From Phycisphaerae bacterium (GTDB taxonomy: Bacteria; Planctomycetota; Phycisphaerae; UBA1845; UTPLA1): 64,000 bases of DNA. Shown piece after piece: positions 35,614-44,792 of this stretch. The stretch is taken from the NCBI GenBank assembly GCA_035275405.1, contig DATEMU010000015.1:496001-560000 (forward strand), in the 5' to 3' direction. Under the pieces are notes generated by a model, which worked only from the letters and a program-made list of their open reading frames with translations, ran no database searches and was not told the origin of the DNA. A program made the translations under genes and the position numbers. The first letter of the stretch is position 1. Each line of letters opens with the position of its first letter.

Positions 35614-37026
35614 ATGTTTGCCGAATTCCTCAACCGAGACGTCGTACTCCATCACCTCGATCTCTTGAAAAAATCCGTGGTGACGGAACGGGGCACAAAG
35701 TCCAGCGCCGGCCAGCCCACCGCCGACGAGGATGCCCTTCTCACCGAACTCAACCAAGCCGAAGCAAAGGAACGTGTTGCCACAACCGGCCAGGCGAGCT
35801 TTGAGCCGCCAACGGATCGCCGTGTTTGGAAGGAAGCGCCTCCCCTGGATGACTACGTGTTCATCAGCAAAGACCCAGTCATCAGCTTGCTGCAATCCGC
35901 CCTCGATGAATGTGCTGAATGCGAGGCCTACAACGATGGAAGTCGGGCCGCAGCCCCGCCCGTTGGTCGTCTTGGTGACGAACTCCCCCTGGTCACCGAT
36001 GAGTCGCTCGGCCGGTCGTTGCAATCGACCCGAGCACGCGACCGTCGCCTCTTCGAAAAGTTCTCCATCACCGATATCGGCTGGGTTCGCTCCAAGGTAG
36101 CCGAAGGTATCCGACTCCTGCGTGGCAAACATGAGTTCAATTCCCGCCCCGCGAAAGTCGCGACGATGCCGGACCGCGTGCGGCTCGTCCTGGTCGGCGA
36201 TTGGGGAACAGGCCTTCCCCGCGCCCAAGCGGTGGCCGCTCAGATGCGAATCAAGATCGACGAGGCCTTGGCCCAAGGTGTCTCCGTCCATGTCATCCAT
36301 CTGGGCGATGTCTATTACTCAGGTTGGGGTCGTGAATACAAAAAGCGATTTCTGCCCTACTGGCCCGTCCGTGCCGGCGAGGCCCAACGCGTCGGCTCCT
36401 GGTGTCTCAATGCCAATCACGACATGTATTCGGGCGGGTACGGTTATTTCGGCGACGCGCTGGGTGATCCGAGGTTTGCCGCCTGGCAGAACGATGGGCA
36501 CAAACCCACGAGTTTCTTTAGCCTCGTCAACGCCCATTGGAAAATCCTCGGCCTGGATACCGGCTGGGATAACGCGGGACTGAAGGACCCCCAGAATCAA
36601 TGGCTCGAGGACGAGCTGCGATCGGCCGGCGGTCGCAAGACACTCCTTCTTAGCCATCACCAACTCTTTAGCGCGTTCGATGAAGTCGCTTCGACACTGG
36701 TCAAGAAAGTGACTCCGATCTTAAGTCGCAATCCCGTCACCGCCTGGTTCTGGGGCCACGAACATCGCTGCATGTCGTTCGCCGCTCACGCCAACGTGAA
36801 GTTCGGCCGTTGCGTCGGTGATGGCGGCGTCCCTGTCTATCAATGGCACAAGGAGAGTGATCCCTATCCGCCGCCTGGTCTCTACGAGCATCGACGGTTC
36901 ATCCTCAATGGACTCGAACGCTGGGCTTACATGGGCTTCGCCGTACTTGATTTGACGAACGACAAAATCGAGGCCAAGTACGTCGATGACAAAGGCATCG
37001 AGCATCGCCGGGAGACTATTTCGTAA
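35614..37026 (+). CDS. Calcineurin-like metallophosphoesterase
   Basis: 470 residues. The C-terminal 280 residues are a binuclear metallophosphoesterase: LVGDWG (D-x-H-like first site altered to GDWG), HLGDVYYSG, NANHD (N-H-D/E site), LLSHHQLFS, and FWGHEHR. These are metal ligands of the calcineurin family. About 190 residues at the N terminus are of unknown fold, with no signal peptide. The first site lacks the usual histidine (GDWG), as in purple-acid-phosphatase-like members. It lies between a membrane protein and an alpha/beta hydrolase. Substrate unknown; a cyclic nucleotide or phosphoester is possible. Confidence 0.85.
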   Translation: MFAEFLNRDVVLHHLDLLKKSVVTERGTKSSAGQPTADEDALLTELNQAEAKERVATTGQASFEPPTDRRVWKEAPPLDDYVFISKDPVISLLQSALDECAECEAYNDGSRAAAPPVGRLGDELPLVTDESLGRSLQSTRARDRRLFEKFSITDIGWVRSKVAEGIRLLRGKHEFNSRPAKVATMPDRVRLVLVGDWGTGLPRAQAVAAQMRIKIDEALAQGVSVHVIHLGDVYYSGWGREYKKRFLPYWPVRAGEAQRVGSWCLNANHDMYSGGYGYFGDALGDPRFAAWQNDGHKPTSFFSLVNAHWKILGLDTGWDNAGLKDPQNQWLEDELRSAGGRKTLLLSHHQLFSAFDEVASTLVKKVTPILSRNPVTAWFWGHEHRCMSFAAHANVKFGRCVGDGGVPVYQWHKESDPYPPPGLYEHRRFILNGLERWAYMGFAVLDLTNDKIEAKYVDDKGIEHRRETIS

Positions 37027-37099
37027 GAGGTGAATCCCTGGGGAAGTTCGCTAGCCAACATGCTCGGATGGAAACACGAAGACGAGAGGAGGTTCGAGG

Positions 37100-37726
37100 A
37101 TGAGCGCTCGCCCATTGGTTGTCGGCCTGAATGGATGGGGCCTTTTGCCCGGACCTAATGGACGGGAAGGGATCGATGCCATCGGGAAAGGAATTCTCGC
37201 GGGAATAAATAGCCATCGGATCGAAGGGGGTCTGCCTGCGTACACCAATGGCTATGTTCCCCTCAACGGCGGTGACGGCGTCGATCAAGTCAAACTCCGC
37301 GGGTTGATGGCCGACTATGGGGCTGATCCGGCTGACGGTCTCATCCTCGTTGGTTACAGCGATGGGGCGACGACCATTCACCGGGAGTTTCGCAAGGGAT
37401 TCGCGCGCGAGTCATTGAAATCAGCGTGCCTGACCTTCGTCGCCCTGATCGACATGGTTCGAGAGCGTTTTTCTTCACCGTTCGTGAACCTCGTTTCCAA
37501 TAAGGCGATTCCGCTGCAAGACGCTCACCTAATCCGTGCCGGGAAAGTCTATTACCAGAACAGCGGGCTGTGGCAGGGTTTCGCCCAAATCGGTCCCCTG
37601 GAATCGATGCGGTTCGAAGGGGTGGACCATGTCACTATCGATCAATCGCCACTGCTCCTTCGGGCTGTGATTTATGATGCCGTAAATGCCTATCGCTTGC
37701 ATGGTCCCACCGCACCAAGGACCTGA
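37100..37726 (+). CDS. Alpha/beta hydrolase-like protein
   Basis: 208 residues with AGGAGG near the ATG. A nucleophile elbow LVGYSDGAT (G-x-S-x-G) sits near residue 93, an acid candidate in FVALIDMV near residue 117, and a histidine in GVDHVTID near residue 178, giving a full candidate triad. It is short for the fold and has no signal peptide, so it is probably a cytoplasmic esterase or lipase-like enzyme. It ends the first small block (membrane protein, phosphoesterase, hydrolase), and the second copy of the intergenic element follows. Substrate unknown. Confidence 0.68.
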   Translation: MSARPLVVGLNGWGLLPGPNGREGIDAIGKGILAGINSHRIEGGLPAYTNGYVPLNGGDGVDQVKLRGLMADYGADPADGLILVGYSDGATTIHREFRKGFARESLKSACLTFVALIDMVRERFSSPFVNLVSNKAIPLQDAHLIRAGKVYYQNSGLWQGFAQIGPLESMRFEGVDHVTIDQSPLLLRAVIYDAVNAYRLHGPTAPRT

Positions 37727-37864
37727 AAGAGAACGCATCTTTCCTCTGCGATGGGTTGTCTCATTCTTGGGGCGCAATGTCACCGTCGTCTGGTCAGGAC
37801 GCCTGCGCTCAGTCTCCGCGATATACCTATTGGCCGAGACTAAAGAGTCCCCCCCTCGAGAAGC
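37727..37864. other. Intergenic, no gene recognised
   Basis: Sequence between the hydrolase stop and the recognisable left end of the repeated element. No coding signal seen. Confidence 0.4.
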
Positions 37865-38320
37865 CGGTTCCATTTTTGGTCCGCTCGGGGGCTTCCCCGC
37901 GCTTGTCAAGCTAGCTATTCCCCTCTCCGGACACCGCGTGGGGCGTCCCCCCCTGAAAATATCTTTCAATAACCATGAGCGCCGCGGGCGCAGATGTCTT
38001 TATAACCCTAGGGAGATCGTGCGCCGCAACGATCGATCTACAGGGAGGGGCGACCCGCGCGGACCTCAAGTGTTTTGCTAACGCGATAAGGGAAAACCCG
38101 TACGTGGAGGATCAACGCAAGAAGAGTGGCAGGCTCGAGCCTGACCTCATGGCCGTTTGTAAATGCTCGGGGTGCCGCCAGATGCGAGAGGGAAACTCAA
38201 GAATCCCAAAGCCAAGGCTGCAGGCAGGAAGCCAGATGGATTCGCGCGACAGGGGTTAGGTCGCGGAAAAAAGAAAATTCTCATGACAGATTCGACACGG
38301 TCACGGCGAATAACCGGGTG
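37865..38320 (+). repeat. Intergenic element copy 2 (fullest copy, about 450 bp)
   Basis: It contains the left part shared with copy 1 (37865-37921), the core at 37953-37988, a GTGTTTTGCTAAC...GGGAAAACCC block at 38064-38099, and a GACAGATTCGACACGGTCACG block near 38284-38304 (shared with copy 3; 21-base span given by position). Spacing between blocks is roughly kept. The conserved islands within variable sequence suggest a structured RNA leader, a regulatory region or a recombination-related element. It lies about 210 bp before the CYTH-like gene. Confidence 0.65.
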
Positions 38321-38531
38321 TGAGCTTTCGGAATCGCGTCGGGCACACCGAGGATTCAAATAAGACTGACCACTAGAATCGGGCGCTTTGGAGGTTAATC
38401 TACTGGCTGTGTTTCGTATGGGCGGGGTGAAATCCGGATGCAGGGTCGCTTGTGATCGCGACATTGGGATCGAATCAGGCGGCACGTGAATCTGGCGCGC
38501 GCGTTCGACACCCTAGCCTGTGGAGGCAACC

Positions 38532-39335
38532 GTGAAGGTTTCGTCCCGGGAATACAAGGCAATGCTGGACCACACCAGGTTCGGCGATCGGTCCGTTGCC
38601 GTGAAGCAGTATTGGGAAGAAGCGGCAGAGATAATGAAACGTGCAGACAACGTCAAGGCCATGGGCGACTTCGACCGAAAAGAGAAGCGGACAATTGCCT
38701 TCCTCGATACTCCGGATCTTTCAATCAGCCGCAATGGTTTCGTGTTGCGCCGGCGCGCGCAGAGCGATTCGGTTCAGTACACGCTGAAGTGCCGATCCGA
38801 CGATCGGTACTTCGCTGCCGGGATTGTCTTGCGCGCCGCAGATGGGCTAGACAGTAAGGGCAAGTTGGAGGAGGACATCGCGCCGCCCTTCCAGTGCCGT
38901 TTCTCGAATTCGGCGACACTCACCCTCGCCGAGGCGCAGGATGAACTACCTACAACGCTCGCCGCGGCGGCCGCGCTGTTTCCGGCGCTGGCGGCGCTCC
39001 GGGTAGATGGTCGCGCCTGCCCCGGAGATACGCCCCTCAGCGAAGTGCACAAAATCGAGGCGTTTGAGCGTGTATATGCTGGACCAAGACTCCTGTTCGA
39101 TCTACCCGGTAGCGCGAACGCCAGCGTCGCGCTCATACTTTGGTCCAACGGTGAGAACGGGCGGGCTCTCGCGGCGGAGATATCGTTCCGAATGAAGGAC
39201 CCCGACGAGCAGTTTGGGCGAGAGCTTGCCCGGGGCGCGCGGATGGCGTTTGGGCTGTTACAGGGGATGGACTGGTGCCGGCCAGATTCCCCGACGAAAA
39301 CCCAATTTGTCTATGGCGGTGCGGTTGGCGAGTAG
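38532..39335 (+). CDS. CYTH-like domain protein
   Basis: 267 residues from the GTG at 38532, chosen because GGAGG ends five bases upstream. The segment FLDTPDLSISRNGFVLRRR followed by YTLKCR resembles the second and third strands of CYTH (adenylate cyclase CyaB / triphosphatase) tunnels, and EISFRMKD plus TKTQFVYG resembles the C-terminal strands. The N-terminal E-x-E-x-K motif normally needed for metal and phosphate binding is not seen. It may be a non-catalytic or diverged triphosphate-binding protein. It is the first gene of a five-gene block with gaps of 13-60 bp. Confidence 0.5.
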   Translation: MKVSSREYKAMLDHTRFGDRSVAVKQYWEEAAEIMKRADNVKAMGDFDRKEKRTIAFLDTPDLSISRNGFVLRRRAQSDSVQYTLKCRSDDRYFAAGIVLRAADGLDSKGKLEEDIAPPFQCRFSNSATLTLAEAQDELPTTLAAAAALFPALAALRVDGRACPGDTPLSEVHKIEAFERVYAGPRLLFDLPGSANASVALILWSNGENGRALAAEISFRMKDPDEQFGRELARGARMAFGLLQGMDWCRPDSPTKTQFVYGGAVGE

Positions 39336-39395
39336 CGCCGCGTAATCGCCTCAATGTGATGGTTCACTGAACTGCTTATTTGGCGAGCGCGGACG

Positions 39396-42300
39396 ATGGC
39401 TATCAATCTCGTTGCGTACCAGTGGCTTTCGATGACCGGGATCGCGTCATCCTCGGACGAGGCCAGGGCGGATGGGAGTACTGTCGAAACCGGGGCGCAC
39501 CTGCGATGGAGCATCGGCGGCGATTTGGGGTTTCCCCAGTTTGGGTTCGATCTGTTCCGTAGGGAAGAAGATGGTCCCGCACGCATCGTCTGTCTTGACC
39601 TCCGGTCTGAGTCACCCATCGGCTCGTTGGATCCAAAATACTTGGGCAAGAATGAGTACACTTGGACGATCACCTACGGCACAGTGGATTACCAGTTCAC
39701 CCTGCGCACCGAGGCAGATGCGTTTTCTTGGATGGGCGGCTGCTGTTCAACGGAGACTCCAAAAGGCAGCCTTTCGATCCCGGGCGAGGCGACGACCGAG
39801 GTTATCCCACCCGCGGGCACGCGCTGGATCAGCATATGGCTGGAGTACGAGGAGGACCCCGATGCCGCTCAGGCTTTCTATGGCGACGAGGTCGTAGATG
39901 AAGCTTGGCCCGAAATCATCGATGGGCAGGCAACGTATATCCTCCAAGCAAACCGGATTGACCGTGTGGTTTTCACAGGTCTGAATCTCCGCATCTGTGA
40001 GATCTGCGTCAAGGTCGGTGACACAGTTTTGAAGCCGGACGGAGCGGGTGGTTGGACCGGATGGAAAAAACTCAACTCCGAGAGGATTCACCTCCCGGTG
40101 ACTCGGCCGTCCGTATGGCCTGGGTCTCACGCGAATAGTCCGAACGACGACCGTGAGGCGGAAGCGCGCCTGCCCGATGGGCTAAGTGCGGATGTTGCGG
40201 AGAAATACATTGAGGGATTCTCAAGCGACTTGCATCCCATTCTCTGGCGGCTCGTTGGCGCCAATCCACAGCACCGGCTCATACTGACCGCGGACGGAGA
40301 ACCTGAGGACGAGAATCTGTCCATCCGGGCCTCTCCCCGGAACCAGACGGAAGCCTTGGGAATGCTCAAGCTGGCCGCTCTCGACCCGAATGTGGCGCGA
40401 ATCCTGGGGCTGTACTGGCATGACGCAGACGTCGAAGAGCATTGGTACTACGATTACCTCATCGTCGGTTATTGGGGCCCCGTGCCCTATCCAGGGACAC
40501 ACATCACTTTCGACGATCTCACGATTGGTCGGCTTTTCAACCTGCCCTTGAAGCATGAGGGGCTGACAATTGCATACGTGGGTCAAATGGAAATCGTTTC
40601 CGCCCGCTGGGAAGGGCGCATCCGCAATTCCCTCGAGCTCGACTCTGCCCTTCTGGGTCGGCCAATCTATCTGAGGCTCGATGAACCGACCGCTGCCGCT
40701 ACGCTTTACCTCATCGCGGATGCAGATGTGACCATCCGCACCGTGAACGGTGACTCTTATGACTCGGAGCGATCCATACCCGCCGGGCCGCAAACGGTCA
40801 ATCTGACGGGATCGCCCTTGATCGACGGCATCGAGATCGAATCGACGGGCTCTGTCCAACTGGTCGAGGTCATCCTGCGACCCGAGGCTGGGAACGTCGG
40901 CACTCTGGGTTTTATCAGCTATGAGCACAGCCTGGACAAGGACTACCCCGTCCTCGATCCGGTTATGTCAAAGCCCCAAAGGATCCCGCGCGCAGCTCAT
41001 GGGAGCGCCGGCTCTGCACTGGTCGACGCGCCCAATGCGGTCGCCCTTTCGTGGGTTGCCCCGACGAGTACAGCCTATGAAGAAGCGGCGGGGATCCCCT
41101 TGTCGTACTGGGTCGAACGGAGGACGGGAACCAGCGGAGGAGATTCGGAGCGATTGAACGAGGGGGAACCTGCCATCATCCCCAACAATGCGGAGGACAA
41201 TCGCGGTGAGCAGTGGAAGGACTGGCCGAATCCTATTTACTTTGCGGACGCGGGCCTGCCAGACGGCACCTATGAGTATGCGGTACAGGGTATCGACCTC
41301 TTTGGAAGACTCAGCAGCATCAGCGCCTTTGAACCAATTGAACTCGCCGATACGTTCGCTCCTCCTCCTCCACGACTTGTGGGGGTTTCCTACCTGGATC
41401 CTGAGAATCCCTTGCTGACCTCGGAAGAATCGGCGCTCGTCGAGGCCCACGGAGCTGGGCTGAGGGTCCGCTGGGAATGGCCCGGCATCCAAAGGATGCA
41501 GGCACCTGACATGGAGGCGGGAAGTAGCGCAGAATTTCGCGTGTACCTGCAACGTGGTCCCCTCAACAGCATTACGGGCATCGTTACCAGCGTCACAGTC
41601 GGCGCGTCCACATCGGTTCTCCGTACGGACCAGACGTGGGGAGGAACGGCAGATGCACTGAAAGGACAGTGGATTCGGGTTGGGCAGAACTTCTTTCAGG
41701 TTAAGGGAAACACGGTAGGAGCGCGGTTCCGGATCACGGTAGCGAACCTCAAGAATCCTGCCGTCGTCTCGGAGCCGGGGCGCTTCGCGCTTACCTTGGA
41801 CCGCTCTCTGGCGGGTGACTTCCGCGCCCCGGAGACTTGGCAGGAACGGATACACGTCGAATCCGTCGCGGACATGCCCATCCTCAGCGGGCGCATTGAT
41901 CGAGTGGACGCCTTTTCGGAGCAGGGACTTCTCGGCCTCGAGCCGGACAGTGACCTTGTGCTTGATGAGGAGTTGACGCCAGGAGTGCTCGTCGTCTCGG
42001 GCTTGATTTATCGTGTCATCGAACACACGGATAAACTTGTCGTCCGTCCGCTGCGCACTCCCGCCTCTGACGTCGCCGCGCCGGCCGCCGGCGCGTCCCC
42101 GAAAGAAGGCGATGAGTTCACGTACTTCCCGGGTCGAAAGTACGAACACTACATCGACGGTTTCGATCTCACGCCTGCGGATGGGGAGAGTACGGCGATT
42201 GCCCATGTCGGCGTTTCGGCCAGTGACGGCAAATCTCATGTGCCGGACGACGCCAAGTGGGCCTCCGGTTCCTTCGGAGGAAGGCCGGGGAACGAGAGCG

Positions 42301-43559
42301 CCGTCTCGGTTCCGGGAAAGGCGGTCAACACCCGACGCGGCGCGCGGGCCTTTTTCCCCGACGTGGACCAGGCCGCGGGAGAGGAGTGGACGTACGCGGA
42401 GCCCGCAGACTTCTATGGGAACGCTCACTACACGATCGAGTGGCCGAAGCAGTCTGGCGCGGAAGGTTATGCAGTGTATCGCGCATCTGGGCATGCGCTG
42501 TTCACGTTCGACCGCGAGCAGCGCAGGCTCCGAACCGCTACCGACTACACCGACTACGAGTTCGGCGATGACCCAGGTTTCTCAGACTGGAAGTCGGAAA
42601 ACTATCCCGATCTCGAACTGGACGATGCCTTCACCGAGGTTTTGACCACCCTGACGAACGCTAGGGCCAAGGAAGTCTTGGCATTCTGGCGAGACTGGCA
42701 GGCGAGGTTCTACGACGAGCTTCTGCCGTCGAAGGTCGAAGAGCTTGCCGGTAAGGCGTGCAATACGGGTGCGTTCAGCCGAATCACGCAGGACCCTATC
42801 ACCACCATCACCTACCGTGATACTTTCGACGGCCGGGGGCGGGGGTGCTACGTGTGGCGAGTCCGTGCCATCGATGCATCGTGCAATCTGAGCAACTGGT
42901 CGTCGCCGCTATTGCCCGTCGCTGTCTGCGATATCAGTTCCCCCGCCACCCCCGTCATCCTCTCAGCCCTCGGCGGCGAACGCTCCATCACGCTTACCTG
43001 GAGAGCGGGAACGGAGGACGATCTCGTGGAGTACCGCGTGTGGCGGGCAACGGATGAGCTGACGCTGCAAGACGTACGCCGCATGGAACCGACCAGCACC
43101 ATTCCCGCCGCACCCGGGACGACGGCAGGAGCACTGGAAGACTCGGGCTTGCTTGGCGGCACCGACTACTTCTATCGGCTCGCCGCAGTGGACGCCGATG
43201 GCAACGTGTCGAGTCCCACTGCTGTAGTCTCTGTCCGCGCTATAGACACAGCGCCGCCGGACCCTCCCGCCTTCACCGTTTCCGAGTGGCAGGAAGCCAC
43301 GGGAGTGCTCGGAGTGCACCTGGGGTGGGATCCCATCGCCGACGGATTCCAGGCCCTCGTTGAGCGCCGCGCCGCCACACTGACGGAGTGGTCAGCTGTA
43401 TCGGCGTGGATCCTGTCTGGCACTGACGCATTCGACGACAGCTCGGCGCTGCCGCATGTGAGTTATGTCTACCGGCTCCGGGTGAAGTCCGGCACCGGTC
43501 TGCTCAACTCGGAGTTCATAGAGACGGAAGTCAGGGCCCTTTACGCATTGCCCGATTGA
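39396..43559 (+). CDS. Large FN3-domain protein without signal peptide
   Basis: 1387 residues. The C-terminal half has several fibronectin type III-like modules, recognised by strand patterns such as VALSWVAPTS...YWVERR, YTIEWPKQSGAEGYAVYR, ITLTWRAGTEDDLVEYRVWR and YFYRLAAVDADGNVSSPT. The N-terminal 500 residues are beta-rich and unrecognised. There is no signal peptide or membrane helix, odd for such a protein; export by a non-Sec route or a cytoplasmic or injection-like structure is possible. It is followed 28 bp later by the next gene of the block. Function unknown. Confidence 0.62.
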   Translation: MAINLVAYQWLSMTGIASSSDEARADGSTVETGAHLRWSIGGDLGFPQFGFDLFRREEDGPARIVCLDLRSESPIGSLDPKYLGKNEYTWTITYGTVDYQFTLRTEADAFSWMGGCCSTETPKGSLSIPGEATTEVIPPAGTRWISIWLEYEEDPDAAQAFYGDEVVDEAWPEIIDGQATYILQANRIDRVVFTGLNLRICEICVKVGDTVLKPDGAGGWTGWKKLNSERIHLPVTRPSVWPGSHANSPNDDREAEARLPDGLSADVAEKYIEGFSSDLHPILWRLVGANPQHRLILTADGEPEDENLSIRASPRNQTEALGMLKLAALDPNVARILGLYWHDADVEEHWYYDYLIVGYWGPVPYPGTHITFDDLTIGRLFNLPLKHEGLTIAYVGQMEIVSARWEGRIRNSLELDSALLGRPIYLRLDEPTAAATLYLIADADVTIRTVNGDSYDSERSIPAGPQTVNLTGSPLIDGIEIESTGSVQLVEVILRPEAGNVGTLGFISYEHSLDKDYPVLDPVMSKPQRIPRAAHGSAGSALVDAPNAVALSWVAPTSTAYEEAAGIPLSYWVERRTGTSGGDSERLNEGEPAIIPNNAEDNRGEQWKDWPNPIYFADAGLPDGTYEYAVQGIDLFGRLSSISAFEPIELADTFAPPPPRLVGVSYLDPENPLLTSEESALVEAHGAGLRVRWEWPGIQRMQAPDMEAGSSAEFRVYLQRGPLNSITGIVTSVTVGASTSVLRTDQTWGGTADALKGQWIRVGQNFFQVKGNTVGARFRITVANLKNPAVVSEPGRFALTLDRSLAGDFRAPETWQERIHVESVADMPILSGRIDRVDAFSEQGLLGLEPDSDLVLDEELTPGVLVVSGLIYRVIEHTDKLVVRPLRTPASDVAAPAAGASPKEGDEFTYFPGRKYEHYIDGFDLTPADGESTAIAHVGVSASDGKSHVPDDAKWASGSFGGRPGNESAVSVPGKAVNTRRGARAFFPDVDQAAGEEWTYAEPADFYGNAHYTIEWPKQSGAEGYAVYRASGHALFTFDREQRRLRTATDYTDYEFGDDPGFSDWKSENYPDLELDDAFTEVLTTLTNARAKEVLAFWRDWQARFYDELLPSKVEELAGKACNTGAFSRITQDPITTITYRDTFDGRGRGCYVWRVRAIDASCNLSNWSSPLLPVAVCDISSPATPVILSALGGERSITLTWRAGTEDDLVEYRVWRATDELTLQDVRRMEPTSTIPAAPGTTAGALEDSGLLGGTDYFYRLAAVDADGNVSSPTAVVSVRAIDTAPPDPPAFTVSEWQEATGVLGVHLGWDPIADGFQALVERRAATLTEWSAVSAWILSGTDAFDDSSALPHVSYVYRLRVKSGTGLLNSEFIETEVRALYALPD

Positions 43560-43587
43560 CGAAGCACCTCAGCTACGAGCGCGAACG

Positions 43588-44769
43588 ATGGCAAGCGACC
43601 AATCCCTCACGCTGGCGATGCCCGTAGGACTTCATCCAACCGGCGAAGACCCGGAGACGTTCTACGCCGAGTTGGAATCCCGCATCGAAGCGCAGACCTC
43701 AACAGCGAGCGTCGTCTCCATCTGGACCGACCCCAACGATCGGTACTCCGGTATTTACGCCATGATCAAGGCCGCGGTCCGTTACGCACCTACCGGTGCG
43801 CCCGGCCTGGACGGAACCACTCCCGTCACAACTCCCACCCTCATCTGCCGGACCTGGGTATGGGACTACCTCTCGCTCCAGTCCGCGTCCGGCGGCAGAA
43901 GCGTTCCGACACTCGTGGTCGCCGTGTACTCAAACCTCGACGAAGCAGCCGTCCGCATCGACATCACTGTCGAGTTCGCGGCCAACCCGGTGTATGCCGA
44001 CTTGACCAGCGACGAGCGAGCGGCCGCGGTCGACGAGTTCATGAGCGGCGACTCGGTTGTGCTCGTCAGCGCTGGAACCAGGCTGGGCCGGGGTGCGCAA
44101 GACACCGCGCACGCCTCCGCTTATCGCAAGGTGGAGCTATCGCTCCACGATGCAGAAAGTTCGCTTCTCGCGCCCGCGTTTCAGTTTTCCGTGTTCGCCA
44201 CCCTCGGCGGCCCACTGGTGGACGCCCACCCCCTCTTGAAGTTGCTCCAAGGTCCGCTCATGCCAGCAGTTGCACCGGTAGAGGGCGGCACCCGCGTGAG
44301 CTTTCGCGGCTCAGGCCTTTCGGATTCGTCTTCGATCACGTTCGGAACAGTGGCAGGGACCGACCTACACGCCTCTACCGATGGCACTCTTTTATATGCG
44401 ACAGTACCCGAGGGGGAAGAAGGGACGGTGGATGTCTCAGTTGACGGGACCGTGTATCCCGCCTCATTCTCCTATACACAGGACGTCGTCACGACTGCGG
44501 TCGCAGCCATCGACTCCTTCCGAGTTCGCGTGCAGGAAATCACCGAACGCGCTGCGACGCTCTTGGGTCTTGGCGAGCTTGATGAAGAGACACAGTCCGG
44601 CCTATATCAGGACTTAGACAATGCCGGTGAGACGACGGGTCAAGTGATAGCCGGTCGTTGGAAGCAGTCGGGTGACGCGGCATTAGACCCCGCTGTCAGT
44701 GAACATCTCGAATCGGCCCAAGCAGAGCTGGAAGCACTGCTCGCGAGCGCAAGCAGTGCGATTGGTTGA
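43588..44769 (+). CDS. IPT/TIG-domain protein of unknown function
   Basis: 393 residues. The central section (about residues 225-295) reads as an immunoglobulin-like IPT/TIG domain: VEGGTRVSFRGSGLSDSSSITFG, given in parts as GGTRVSFRGSGL and SITFG, then VPEGEEGTVDVSV. The N-terminal 200 residues are unrecognised. The C-terminal 90 residues are predicted helical, with coiled-coil-like spacing. No signal peptide is present. It sits between the FN3 giant and the phosphodiester-glycosidase-like gene, with 28 and 23 bp gaps, so it is in the same transcript. Confidence 0.58.
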   Translation: MASDQSLTLAMPVGLHPTGEDPETFYAELESRIEAQTSTASVVSIWTDPNDRYSGIYAMIKAAVRYAPTGAPGLDGTTPVTTPTLICRTWVWDYLSLQSASGGRSVPTLVVAVYSNLDEAAVRIDITVEFAANPVYADLTSDERAAAVDEFMSGDSVVLVSAGTRLGRGAQDTAHASAYRKVELSLHDAESSLLAPAFQFSVFATLGGPLVDAHPLLKLLQGPLMPAVAPVEGGTRVSFRGSGLSDSSSITFGTVAGTDLHASTDGTLLYATVPEGEEGTVDVSVDGTVYPASFSYTQDVVTTAVAAIDSFRVRVQEITERAATLLGLGELDEETQSGLYQDLDNAGETTGQVIAGRWKQSGDAALDPAVSEHLESAQAELEALLASASSAIG

Positions 44770-44792
44770 GTAGTCCACCCGAGTAGCATCAC

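Noticed and set aside
34483..38320. Integron attC sites
   Set aside because: No GTTRRRY / RYYYAAC core pairs flank the blocks, and no integron-type integrase is recognised.
6775..38380. Repeated decamer TAGTGGTCAG at about 6779, 8812 and, inverted, 38368
   Set aside because: Short and without further shared flanks. It may be a scattered repeat but I cannot separate it from chance.
40968..42494. 508-codon minus-strand frame in the FN3 gene
   Set aside because: Composition typical of an antisense shadow; the plus-strand frame has FN3 signatures and is continuous over 1387 codons.
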